NCBI GenBank assembly: GCA_016934635.1
Contig: JAFGSK010000003.1
Location: 62,001 to 126,000, forward strand
Source: Caldifarciminota bacterium
GTDB lineage: Bacteria; Hydrothermota; Tepidihabitantia; B3-TA06
DNA: 64,000 nt
Reading direction: 5' to 3'
Shown: positions 28,258 to 36,181 of the stretch, piece after piece
How positions within the stretch are numbered: position 1 is the stretch's first letter
Layout: each line of letters opens with the position of its first letter
The notes under the pieces: generated by a model
What the model saw: the letters and a program-made list of their open reading frames with translations, nothing else
Database searches by the model: none
What the model was told of the DNA's origin: nothing
Made by a program: the position numbers and the translations under genes

Positions 28258-30570
28258 GTGATACCGCAGGAGACGTACCAACGTCTCGATTTTGCGCGCA
28301 TCTGTAACATACTGGCAGACAATTGTGCGACAGCAGGGGGAAAAAAACGTGCTAAGACGCTTGCACCCTGCCCGAGTAAAGATGTTATTGGAAGACGCTT
28401 TGCCGAGACTGAAGAAGCGCTGCTTTTTACGGAAAGCCTTCCTTTCGGTATGTGTGCTCCTGCAGATGAGCTTCTTCATGAACTTGAGGCTGAACCGCAT
28501 CTTAGACCTCAGGGATTCTTGAGATTCAATCAGGTTCTGCAAGGGGTAGGACTTATCAAACGCAGACTGAAGGCGCAAAAACCCGAACACTCAAGACTCG
28601 TTAGAGGATTTGCAGACATGATGTGCACTTTTCCCGATTTGGAGGCTCGTATTGAGACTACGATTGATGAAGAGGGTGTCAAGGAGTCTGCTTCCCCCCG
28701 ACTTGCCGAGATTCGGAGGCAAATTGCTGCAGAGCGAAATCAGATGTTGCACAGCCTGGATAAGTTGATTAAGGCAAGAACCGAGATTTTTCAGGAATCC
28801 GGTATTCACTTTCGGGAGGGACGTTTGGTCCTTGCTGTCCGACGCGACAGGGAGACCGATATTGATGGCGTCGTTCACGGAATGTCTTCGGGCGGGGCCA
28901 CCGTGTTCGTGGAGCCTTTCGATACCGTTGCTGGTAATAACCGTTTACGTAAGCTTCGTTCCGAGGAAAGCGAGGAGATTGAAAGAATATTGCGCTCTCT
29001 TGCAGATGCGGTACGGGAAAAGTTGACAGACATTCGAGCTACACTTGAGGTTGTTGAAGAACTCGATTTCATCTTCGCCCGAGCAGAATGGGCAGTAAGG
29101 TTCAAGGCATCGTCAATAGGTACGGCTGAACTTGGGCTTGAGTTTATGGATGCACGTCATCCGATGCTTTCGCTAAAACGTGAGGTGGTTCCGCTTGATA
29201 TGAGATTTGATCCCAGAACCAGGGTGCTTCTTATCTCTGGACCCAACGCCGGAGGAAAGACCGTCGTTCTCAAGACCGTTGGTTTACTTTCGATTCTTGC
29301 CGCCTGCGGCTTGCACGTACCTGCTTCACCTGATAGTCGGATACCTTTATTCAAAAGGATATTCATCGACGTGGGTGACGAGCAATCCCTGGATGACGAC
29401 CTGTCAAGCTTTACCGCACATCTTGCCAACCTGCGTAAGGTTATCGAAGAGGCGGATGAGTATTCCCTGATACTTCTCGATGAGCTCGGTTCATCCACTT
29501 CGCCAGAGGAAGGGGGTGCTCTGGGTATGGCAGTTCTCGAAGCTCTAGCAGGGAAAGGAGCAACTGTTATAGCGACAACTCATTTGGAGTCCTTGAAGTA
29601 CTTCGTTGAAGAACACGAAGGTATGCAGAACGCGGGTATGGAATTCGACGGCCGTCCCACCTACCGCTTGATTATGGGTATACCTGGGGCCTCGAATGCC
29701 CTGGAAGTGGCCGAAGAGGTGGGTTTTCCTGCGCCGGTTATAGACAAGGCCCGTAGTTACTTGCGTCCTGAACTTCTCGAATCCGCCTCGCTGATCTCAA
29801 AGCTCTCAGTGGAACACGGTAAGGCTAAAGACCTCAGAGTCGGACTCGAAAACCGGCTTGAGCAAGCAAGGATGGCCCAAAAACGTTACGAGGAATTGGA
29901 AAGAGAACTCATCAGTCGCCGCAAGGAACTGACTCTGGAGATGGTTACCGAGCGCAAGAAAATCCTGGATCAGGCGCGAAAGGATATCGAAAATTTGGTT
30001 CGCGAGATAAGGGAGGGCCAGGCCCAACGCAAAATTATCAAAAAGGCCAAGGAGTTCCTTGCCGCTGAAGCCGAGAAGCTTGAGGCCGAGGACTTCGTTG
30101 ATAGCCGTGAAGAAATACCGAGGATCAAGGTCTCGGAAGGTATGAAGGTACACGTTGAAAAGCTGAAACGAGACGGTAAAGTCCTTGAGATTATCGAACG
30201 TTCAAACGAGGCGATGGTCGAGATAGGAACGCTGCGGATGGCCGTTTCCCTAAATGAGCTTACACCCTTGCATGATGAGTCAGGACGGAAGCGCTTGAAG
30301 ATAGTAGACAGGGAAGAGGTGGATTTTAATACCCGATTGCAGCTGCGCGGCTTGTACGCAGACGAGGCTTACCAGAGGCTTTTAGATTACGTAATGGAAG
30401 CGCTCGCCTTAGGAATCAACGAAATAACCGTTGTTCACGGCAAGGGAACAGGTGTCCTGCGCAATATGGTGATGGATTTTGCTCGCAACGACCGTCACGT
30501 TGCCTCATTCAGGGTAGGCGAACCTCACGAAGGGGGCGACGGGGTAACCGTATTGAGGCTGGCTTCATGA
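28258..30570 (+). CDS. mutS2: endonuclease MutS2
   Basis: MutS2 is a MutS-like ATPase with nuclease activity, thought to act in recombination control or rescue of collided ribosomes rather than mismatch repair. The 770-residue protein lacks the MutS mismatch domain. It has a clamp and lever region, Walker A GPNAGGKT at about 328-335, a DELGSSTSPEEG Walker B region, a long coiled coil at about 520-610, and a C-terminal Smr domain (DEAYQRLLDYV...EITVVHGKGTGVLRN). The GTG start lies 1 bp after the rpsU stop, so it is coupled to rpsU. Its place between rpsU and dnaG is unusual for the classical operon. Confidence 0.95.
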   Translation: MIPQETYQRLDFARICNILADNCATAGGKKRAKTLAPCPSKDVIGRRFAETEEALLFTESLPFGMCAPADELLHELEAEPHLRPQGFLRFNQVLQGVGLIKRRLKAQKPEHSRLVRGFADMMCTFPDLEARIETTIDEEGVKESASPRLAEIRRQIAAERNQMLHSLDKLIKARTEIFQESGIHFREGRLVLAVRRDRETDIDGVVHGMSSGGATVFVEPFDTVAGNNRLRKLRSEESEEIERILRSLADAVREKLTDIRATLEVVEELDFIFARAEWAVRFKASSIGTAELGLEFMDARHPMLSLKREVVPLDMRFDPRTRVLLISGPNAGGKTVVLKTVGLLSILAACGLHVPASPDSRIPLFKRIFIDVGDEQSLDDDLSSFTAHLANLRKVIEEADEYSLILLDELGSSTSPEEGGALGMAVLEALAGKGATVIATTHLESLKYFVEEHEGMQNAGMEFDGRPTYRLIMGIPGASNALEVAEEVGFPAPVIDKARSYLRPELLESASLISKLSVEHGKAKDLRVGLENRLEQARMAQKRYEELERELISRRKELTLEMVTERKKILDQARKDIENLVREIREGQAQRKIIKKAKEFLAAEAEKLEAEDFVDSREEIPRIKVSEGMKVHVEKLKRDGKVLEIIERSNEAMVEIGTLRMAVSLNELTPLHDESGRKRLKIVDREEVDFNTRLQLRGLYADEAYQRLLDYVMEALALGINEITVVHGKGTGVLRNMVMDFARNDRHVASFRVGEPHEGGDGVTVLRLAS

Positions 30571-30649
30571 TTGGATGGATAAGCGAGAGTGGTTTCACAT
30601 TCGAGTCAGAGTTCCATTATTCGGTGATTACATATGTGAGGTTTAACCC

Positions 30650-32359
30650 ATGATTTCCCAAGATATTATCGAACGGGTTCGCTCGGAGACCGATATAGTG
30701 GGCCTTATAGGCGAGTACGTAAAACTGAAGCGGGCGGGTCGAAGTTTTGTGGGACTTTGTCCGTTTCACACCGAAAAGACACCTTCATTTAACGTGAGTC
30801 CTGATCGCCAGGCATATTATTGTTTCGGCTGCAATGCAGGCGGGAATGCCATTACCTTCATTATGAACTACGAGAACCTGAGTTTTCCAGAGGCTGTGAA
30901 ACGATTGGCAGAAAGGTTGGGTATCAGGGTTGAGTATACCGAGAAGGACGATCCAACCAAGCCTATGGTTGAAGCGCTGGAATTAGCTCACAAGCTTTAC
31001 CAGGAGACCCTGTGGTCCAAGGCAGGACTGTCCGCACAGCGCTACCTTGTCGAGCGAGGACTCAAGAAGGAAACTGTAAAATCATTTGAACTTGGACTGG
31101 TTCCCCATGACATAACAGAGCTAATCTCCCTTGCACGCGAAGCAAAGCTTACCCCAAAGGTCTTAAGTGAATCCGGTGTCCTGGGCACCAAGTCGGGTAG
31201 GTTTTACCCGTTTCTTTCAGGCAGGATCGTTTTCCCTCTTTACACGTCTGCAGGTAAGTTGGTGGGATTCTCAGGCAGGATATGGGGAGATGATCCTAAT
31301 CCAGCGAAATATGTTAATACCCCTGAGACCACGTTGTTCAAAAAGGGAAGGATTCTATACGGTCTTTCACGTGCCAGGGCTTACCTGAGGCGTGAAGGCG
31401 CAATCGTAGTAGAAGGTCAGATGGACGTGGTAAGACTTACTCAGGCAGGATTTCACAATGTTGTTGCTCCGCTCGGTACCGCGTTCACTACCGATCATGC
31501 CGGACTCTTATCCAGGTACGCCGAGAAGGTTATTCTGGTTTTCGACGGGGATGAACCGGGACGTAAGGCAGCCCGACGAGCCCTCGAGGAAGTTCTTGCA
31601 GTGGACCTCGACGTATCACTTCTTCTGCTGCCGGAAGGCGAGGACCCTGACAGCTTTCTTGGCTCTCATCCGGCATCGGAATTTCGCGATTTACTTGATA
31701 GCGCTAAGGAGCCAATACCGTTCCTTTTCCTATTAAGCAATCCCGAAGGTTCAAGCCAGCGCAGGCAAACGGCAAAACAAATGATGGCGATTATTTCAAG
31801 GGTTAGGGATAGATTACGCCGTGAACTTTATCTGGATGAGGCTGCAGAGCTTTTAAGTATCGATCGTAATGTTTTGGCAGGTCTTATGAGTTCAGACGGC
31901 AACACACGGGGTACTAAAACGTCTAATAAAGGTACCGAAACCTTGAAAAAAAAGGAGGAGCAACTTCTTCGGATGATGATTCAAGATGACGGGTTTATAC
32001 GTATTGCCGCTGAGCGACTCTCGCCGGAGGTTTTCCCTGAAGGAGATGAAAGAGAGCTTTTGAAAAGACTCTACGATTTGGTGCAGTCGCGGGATAAATT
32101 CAGCGCAGGCGAAATCCTTGATACCCTTGAACCTCGATTACGCAGCCGGGTTTCTCGATGGAGTCTATCTGAAGTGCAGTATTCACGAGATGAGTTCATT
32201 AAGGCCCTTGCCCATTATTTGTTCCGCAAGCGCAGGGATAAGTTACGCAGGGAACTAAAGGAAGCGGAGAGAGTGGGAGATACAGAGCGTGCTCGGAGTA
32301 TTCTCTCCGAGTTGAATGAGTTAGTAAAAGAAAGTAGCAAAATCTATCAGGAGATATGA
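30650..32359 (+). CDS. dnaG: DNA primase
   Basis: DnaG makes RNA primers at the replication fork. The 569-residue protein has the CHC2 zinc site (Cys37, His40, Cys58, Cys61 in [12 protein letters not shown] and [13 protein letters not shown]). The core follows ([27 protein letters not shown]), with the TOPRIM motifs VVEGQMDVV and [13 protein letters not shown], and a C-terminal helicase-interacting helical domain. It overlaps rpoD by 4 bp. Confidence 0.97.
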   Translation: MISQDIIERVRSETDIVGLIGEYVKLKRAGRSFVGLCPFHTEKTPSFNVSPDRQAYYCFGCNAGGNAITFIMNYENLSFPEAVKRLAERLGIRVEYTEKDDPTKPMVEALELAHKLYQETLWSKAGLSAQRYLVERGLKKETVKSFELGLVPHDITELISLAREAKLTPKVLSESGVLGTKSGRFYPFLSGRIVFPLYTSAGKLVGFSGRIWGDDPNPAKYVNTPETTLFKKGRILYGLSRARAYLRREGAIVVEGQMDVVRLTQAGFHNVVAPLGTAFTTDHAGLLSRYAEKVILVFDGDEPGRKAARRALEEVLAVDLDVSLLLLPEGEDPDSFLGSHPASEFRDLLDSAKEPIPFLFLLSNPEGSSQRRQTAKQMMAIISRVRDRLRRELYLDEAAELLSIDRNVLAGLMSSDGNTRGTKTSNKGTETLKKKEEQLLRMMIQDDGFIRIAAERLSPEVFPEGDERELLKRLYDLVQSRDKFSAGEILDTLEPRLRSRVSRWSLSEVQYSRDEFIKALAHYLFRKRRDKLRRELKEAERVGDTERARSILSELNELVKESSKIYQEI

Positions 32360-33999
32360 AAGAAAAACTGAATGTTCAATTAGCTGCCAGCACTACCAGA
32401 GCCGTTCAGATTGCAGAGAAGATTGTTTCCGAAATCAAAGGGCGGCTTGGTATAACCTACAAGGAGTTCGAAAGCTATTTCCCCGAGACCTACGTATCTG
32501 CCGATGAGGTAGATGAAATAATAGTAATGCTAAAGGATAAGGGTATAAAGCTGGTGGCCGAAGGTGAGACTATTCCTGATGAGACCAAGGAAAAGGCTTA
32601 CAAACTTCCCCGAGTCAAAGGACGTAAGGATTCCACCCGTTCTTACTTCAAAGAGTTAAATAAATTCGGGCTTCTTACCAAGGAAGACGAAGTGCTTTTT
32701 TCCCGCCGAATGGAAGAAGGCTACATCCAGTTGCAAAAGGAGCTTTTTGGAAGCTGTGGGATGATAGATCAACTCCTGGAACGTTGCAAGGAGGTTGAAG
32801 AAGGTCTGAGTTCGGTTGATCAATTGGCAAAACCTGATATTGACTCGGTGATCGACAAGAAACTTTATCAGCGTTGGAAACAGAGCTTTATACGTAATAG
32901 CTACAAGATCTCCGACTATAATGAACAATTACGGGAAGCGGTAAAGCGTCGTAATCGAACCAAGGAAGAAGAGGATACAATAATCAAACTTCGTGAGAAG
33001 ATCAACAAGAGGATTTCGACACTTTCCCTGCAGTCTGAGGTAATTAAGGAATACTCCGAACACTACAAACGAGAAATTGAGGAATTAGCTAAGATCAATC
33101 AACGTGTTGAGGCCTCAAAAGAAAAAGCCAAGGAAGATGATTCGTTCAAAGATCAATATCTGGAGCTTCGTTCAGAACTGCATCGGGCGGAACGAAACTT
33201 TGGGCTAACTGCTTCTGAAGCAGAAGGAAGTCAGGTAGAAGTAAAGGAAATCGAAAGAAATATTCTCGGTTCAAGGGATAGGATGATTGAAGGAAACGTG
33301 CGGCTTGTCATATCCATTGCCAAGCGTTATACGAATCGAGGACTTGAGTTCATTGATCTGATTGCAGAAGGTAACTGCGGGCTCATCAAGGCAGTAGAGA
33401 AATTCGACTACAAGAAAGGCTACAAGTTCTCAACCTACGCTACCTGGTGGATCAAACAAGCCATTACCCGCGCTATTGCAGATCAGTCCAGAACCGTAAG
33501 GGTGCCGGCTCATATCATTGACGCCATTAACAAGATCACTCGCGTCTCCAGACGATTCATCCAGAAGTACGGTCGTCTGCCTGCACCACAGGAGATAGCT
33601 CACCATCTTCCTACATTTACCGAGGATAAGGTCAAGTTCCTGACCAACATCGCGCAGTACCACGTGTCGTTAGATAAGGCAATCGACGACGACGGTTCAT
33701 CGTTCGTAGGTGATTTTATATCGGACGATAAGACGCCCGTGCCTACCTATCATGCGGCGCGATCGGTGCTGGAGACGAAGATAGACGACGCTTTGGCAAC
33801 TTTGTCAAAACGCGAGGAAACCGTTCTCCGGCTTAGGTTTGGCGTGGATGACGGGGTTCAGCGCACCCTGGAGGAGGTCGGACAGATATTCAACGTAACA
33901 AGAGAACGTATACGCCAAATAGAAGCAAAAGCGCTTAAAAAACTGAGAGATTCATCCCGCAGAAGGATATTCGATCCTTTGAAGGAACTTTTGCGCTAA
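32356..33999 (+). CDS. rpoD: primary RNA polymerase sigma factor (sigma-70)
   Basis: This 547-residue sigma factor has region 1.1 at the N-terminus and region 1.2 ([22 protein letters not shown]). A long non-conserved insert at about 120-310 is helical and charged. Region 2 ([48 protein letters not shown]) precedes region 3 and region 4 ([20 protein letters not shown] with the helix-turn-helix [18 protein letters not shown]). It reads the TTGACA/TATAAT promoters seen throughout the window. It is the last gene of the block and is followed by a terminator. Confidence 0.97.
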   Translation: MKEKLNVQLAASTTRAVQIAEKIVSEIKGRLGITYKEFESYFPETYVSADEVDEIIVMLKDKGIKLVAEGETIPDETKEKAYKLPRVKGRKDSTRSYFKELNKFGLLTKEDEVLFSRRMEEGYIQLQKELFGSCGMIDQLLERCKEVEEGLSSVDQLAKPDIDSVIDKKLYQRWKQSFIRNSYKISDYNEQLREAVKRRNRTKEEEDTIIKLREKINKRISTLSLQSEVIKEYSEHYKREIEELAKINQRVEASKEKAKEDDSFKDQYLELRSELHRAERNFGLTASEAEGSQVEVKEIERNILGSRDRMIEGNVRLVISIAKRYTNRGLEFIDLIAEGNCGLIKAVEKFDYKKGYKFSTYATWWIKQAITRAIADQSRTVRVPAHIIDAINKITRVSRRFIQKYGRLPAPQEIAHHLPTFTEDKVKFLTNIAQYHVSLDKAIDDDGSSFVGDFISDDKTPVPTYHAARSVLETKIDDALATLSKREETVLRLRFGVDDGVQRTLEEVGQIFNVTRERIRQIEAKALKKLRDSSRRRIFDPLKELLR

Positions 34000-34021
34000 C
34001 TTCCTTCAATACGAAATTTAC

Positions 34022-34044
34022 AGCCGCCTTCGGGCGGCTTTTCT
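34022..34044 (+). terminator. terminator after rpoD
   Basis: The 7-bp stem AGCCGCC/GGCGGCT with a TTCG tetraloop (34022-34039) is followed by TTTTCT. It ends the grpE-to-rpoD block. Confidence 0.9.
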
Positions 34045-34071
34045 CTGTTCAGGGGTGAAAAATAAGCGCCC

Positions 34072-34136
34072 CAAAAGCGGGACAAAAGCATGACAAAAGC
34101 GGGACAAAAGACCCCCAAAAGTAGGACAAATAGCGA
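34072..34136. repeat. 11-bp tandem repeat (minisatellite)
   Basis: Five full 11-mers and a partial sixth lie head to tail: CAAAAGCGGGA, CAAAAGCATGA, CAAAAGCGGGA, CAAAAGACCCC, CAAAAGTAGGA, CAAATAGCGA. The array starts the accessory island right after the rpoD terminator. Confidence 0.88.
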
Positions 34137-34242
34137 CCAGGGGTCGCATGCGCCGTAGCCGCTAGAGGCGGCATGTGCCGAACTTCGTTCGGCGAGCAGG
34201 AACAGCACGGCTTGGTTGTTCGGCGGCCAGGTTACGCGTTCG

Positions 34243-34284
34243 GTTGACGGCTGACAGCTCACGGCTGACGGCTAACGGCTGATA
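34243..34284 (-). repeat. period-7 tandem array, array 2
   Basis: Six heptamers GTTGACG, GCTGACA, GCTCACG, GCTGACG, GCTAACG, GCTGATA. Read on the minus strand they match the CNGTNAG consensus of the array at 16256. The rest of 34137-34389 is repeat-like, GC-rich and non-coding. Confidence 0.82.
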
Positions 34285-34389
34285 AGGTGAAGTTCGCCGA
34301 AGGCGAGATAGTGAACAGGTGAATTGAAACACAGAGGATACGGAGAGCACAGAGGGCGGAGCGCACCCTCTCAGGGTGTTGGGCGGGTT

Positions 34390-34488
34390 CTAATCCGATC
34401 CTTCGACTATTTTTATCTCATTATCAGTGAGGCCGTATAGTTCGTAAACCAGGTTGTCAATCTCGGTGTCGGCTATTTTGTCGTTTGA
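34390..34488 (-). pseudogene. 3' remnant of a type IIG methyltransferase gene
   Basis: The minus-strand frame here ends with DTEIDNLVYELYGLTDNEIKI before a TAG stop. The methyltransferase at 36182-39037 ends with almost the same residues (DTEIDNLVYELYGLTDEEIKI), and the DNA is similar too. Only about the last 30 codons are left, with nothing upstream resembling the rest of the enzyme, so this is a decayed duplicate of a gene end. It lies just downstream of the TPR gene. Confidence 0.7.
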
Positions 34489-34513
34489 GGGCTTCGCGTA
34501 TCCGAACAACTTG

Positions 34514-35104
34514 CTACTCTTCTGTAGCCTTATCCCACCAGTCGAATTCGTCCGGGAACTTCTTGTAGTTTTCATCAAACCAATCGAACAACTCCGCATC
34601 ATAGAAGCCGCCCTTATTGAAGCGGGTCTCAAACTCCGTAAAGGTCATACCCATCCTGATTCCAAGTATCATGTTTCGCGCCCCGATGTTGTCATTTGGA
34701 TTGGTCCGAAGCAGCTTCCGCAATAGGTTAAGGGCCTCGTCCGTTTGTTTCTTGTGCCACAAAGAAACAGCCTTGTTGTAGATGGCTTTTACAATGTGCC
34801 GGTTGTCCAGCCACGCCCATTCGATAACGTCTGGCCAGTTTCCCTCCTTGTTCGTTATCAGTGATATTGCTCGTCTATAGGCCTCATCGGTTAACTTTTC
34901 AGCTTCTTTGACTTTGCCTTCATCCTGCAAAAGGTCGTTCAGGAAAAGATAGGCGTCCAAAAAGTTAGGGTCAGTCTTTATGATCTTCTTCAGCCGGAGC
35001 TTGACGATTTTAGCGTTCCGTCCGTTGTAGCTTTCACAAATATCGTAGTATTCGGCGGACGCCTTCCGTTCCTTGTCGTAGAACTCTCTGAGTTTCTTCT
35101 TCAT
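34514..35104 (-). CDS. TPR-repeat protein, unknown role
   Basis: The ATG at 35104 follows GAGGTGAAG, and a start 18 bp further upstream is less likely. The 196-residue protein is soluble and alpha-helical, with tetratricopeptide-like repeats (NAKIVKLRLKKIIKTDPNFLDAYLFLNDLL, AIYNKAVSLWHKKQTDEALNLL) spanning about residues 25-140. A conserved-looking end is rich in Phe, Trp and Asp (FDWFDENYKKFPDEFDWWD). Such proteins occur sporadically near mobile DNA. It has its own promoter (35286-35313). A remnant of a methyltransferase gene lies just downstream. Confidence 0.7.
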   Translation of the reverse strand: MKKKLREFYDKERKASAEYYDICESYNGRNAKIVKLRLKKIIKTDPNFLDAYLFLNDLLQDEGKVKEAEKLTDEAYRRAISLITNKEGNWPDVIEWAWLDNRHIVKAIYNKAVSLWHKKQTDEALNLLRKLLRTNPNDNIGARNMILGIRMGMTFTEFETRFNKGGFYDAELFDWFDENYKKFPDEFDWWDKATEE

Positions 35105-35225
35105 GCTTACTTCACCTCGCAATTGATTTTTTTATACTTTTCACTCATTTCAAGCCTAGCCCTGATGTGGAGTATGGGCAAGCGAAACTACCTTTCGTAG
35201 TTCTCATAACCCGTCCATATTTTTT

Positions 35226-35249
35226 TTGACGGACAGGAGAGTCCGTCCT
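35226..35249. repeat. palindromic hairpin upstream of TPR gene
   Basis: GACGGAC and GTCCGTC, separated by 6 nt, form a strong stem in the leader of the TPR gene. On the minus strand it is followed by A, not T, so it is not a terminator for that gene. It may be a small REP-like element. Confidence 0.5.
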
Positions 35250-35285
35250 CTACAATCCCACTGCTTCACCTTGAGATGTTTACCG

Positions 35286-35313
35286 ACTATACCAGCACGG
35301 CCGGGGTTGTCAA
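35286..35313 (-). promoter_or_regulatory. promoter of TPR gene
   Basis: TTGACA (35313-35308) and TATAGT (35291-35286) on the minus strand, 16 bp apart. The leader to the ATG is about 175 nt and holds the hairpin at 35226. Confidence 0.7.
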
Positions 35314-35363
35314 CTAAAATGAATTATCAGGAAAGGATTCGGGGGATTGGTAGGAGCACTTGG

Positions 35364-35398
35364 CGGTGAGTGGATGGTGGTATGCGGACAGCGGTAAA
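35364..35398 (+). repeat. period-7 tandem array, array 3 (degenerate)
   Basis: Five heptamers CGGTGAG, TGGATGG, TGGTATG, CGGACAG, CGGTAAA, a weaker version of the CNGTNAG pattern. Confidence 0.6.
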
Positions 35399-35454
35399 TG
35401 GAGCGCACCCTCATCGTGCCCCGTCGGGTGCACAGGGTATCGGGCAGGCTAACT

Positions 35455-35480
35455 GTAGGGGCAAATCACGATTTGCCCTA
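35455..35480. repeat. REP-like palindrome (GTAGGGGC family) downstream of RAYT gene
   Basis: TAGGGGCAAAT and ATTTGCCCTA arms flank a 3-4 nt centre, 20 bp past the RAYT stop. The GTAGGGGC core is shared with the palindromes at 35757, 36146 and 44186-44390. Confidence 0.75.
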
Positions 35481-35499
35481 TCCTCAACGTTAATTCTCT

Positions 35500-36123
35500 C
35501 TAAAGTGAAGCAATCCATTTATCGAAATCGTCTTCACCTTCCCGGGTTGGATTGTTTCTATCCAGGTGCCATCGGAAGGGATTAGTCTGGATATATTCAA
35601 AGATTCGGTTCATTGATTTCTCGATTCGAATAACGTGTTCCCAGTAGTTTCGCTGCCACACTGAAAATCCCCGGGTGTTTCTCATCTGGTTAATACGTTT
35701 GGCTGTGTTCATTTTGAACCATCCGACCAATTTGGGGATCAACATATTACGGCGGACCCGTAGGGGCGTTTGGCTGCGCCGCTTCGCGTCATGAACTGCC
35801 CCTACGGGCGGTTTGCTTACCGCCCGTACAATATTATCCCGTGCATCGGGATCCCAAATAATACATACAATCCCGTGTACGTGATTGGGCATTACAACGA
35901 ATGCAACAGATTCCGTTTTCGGGTAACGCTGCGGGATTTTATTCCAATACGATTGAACGATTTCGCCGAATTCATTTAATTTCATACCGTTATCGGAAAT
36001 TTCCCCAAAGATGCTTTCGCCGTTACGGGTGCACATGGTCAGAAAATAGCATCCGGGTTGAGAATAGTCGTAGCGTTTTAACCGGATACTACGGCGGTGG
36101 TGTTTTTCAGGGTCGTATTTCAT
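35500..36123 (-). CDS. REP-associated tyrosine transposase (RAYT, Y1/HUH family)
   Basis: This 207-residue IS200-like transposase-family protein has an N-terminal SIRLKRYDYSQPGCYFLTMCT strand region and the HUH motif in VVMPNHVHGIV. A helix containing MNTAKRINQMR follows, and then WQRNYWEHVIR, whose Tyr is the likely nucleophile, with YIQTNPFRW near the end. RAYTs nick and join single-stranded DNA at REP palindromes and are usually single-copy, domesticated genes. This gene has a GTAGGGGC palindrome on each side (35455 and 36146). A third pair of hairpins lies inside the coding region (35757-35825, about residues 100-122) and is read through in frame. No terminal inverted repeats of an insertion sequence are seen. 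Confidence 0.9.
   Translation of the reverse strand: MKYDPEKHHRRSIRLKRYDYSQPGCYFLTMCTRNGESIFGEISDNGMKLNEFGEIVQSYWNKIPQRYPKTESVAFVVMPNHVHGIVCIIWDPDARDNIVRAVSKPPVGAVHDAKRRSQTPLRVRRNMLIPKLVGWFKMNTAKRINQMRNTRGFSVWQRNYWEHVIRIEKSMNRIFEYIQTNPFRWHLDRNNPTREGEDDFDKWIASL
35757..35825. repeat. two palindromes inside the RAYT coding sequence
   Basis: CCCGTAGGGGC (35757-35767) pairs with GCCCCTACGGG (35798-35808). Next to it GGGCGGT (35806-35812) pairs with ACCGCCC (35819-35825). The first belongs to the GTAGGGGC family. Both are translated in frame as part of a loop of the RAYT protein. Confidence 0.8.
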
Positions 36124-36145
36124 AGGGGTGTTGTAGAGGTACGAT

Positions 36146-36173
36146 GTAGGGGCAGTTCATGAACTGCCCCTAC
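36146..36173. repeat. perfect 28-bp REP palindrome upstream of RAYT gene
   Basis: GTAGGGGCAGTTCA is followed directly by its exact reverse complement, 22 bp before the RAYT start. Two further half-sites ending GCCCCTAC follow at 36190-36215, up to the methyltransferase stop. Confidence 0.88.
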
Positions 36174-36181
36174 CGATAATG

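Noticed and set aside
35500-36123. Calling the RAYT gene a complete insertion sequence
   Set aside because: No terminal repeats, target duplication or TnpB partner. REP palindromes on both sides fit a RAYT/REP unit instead.
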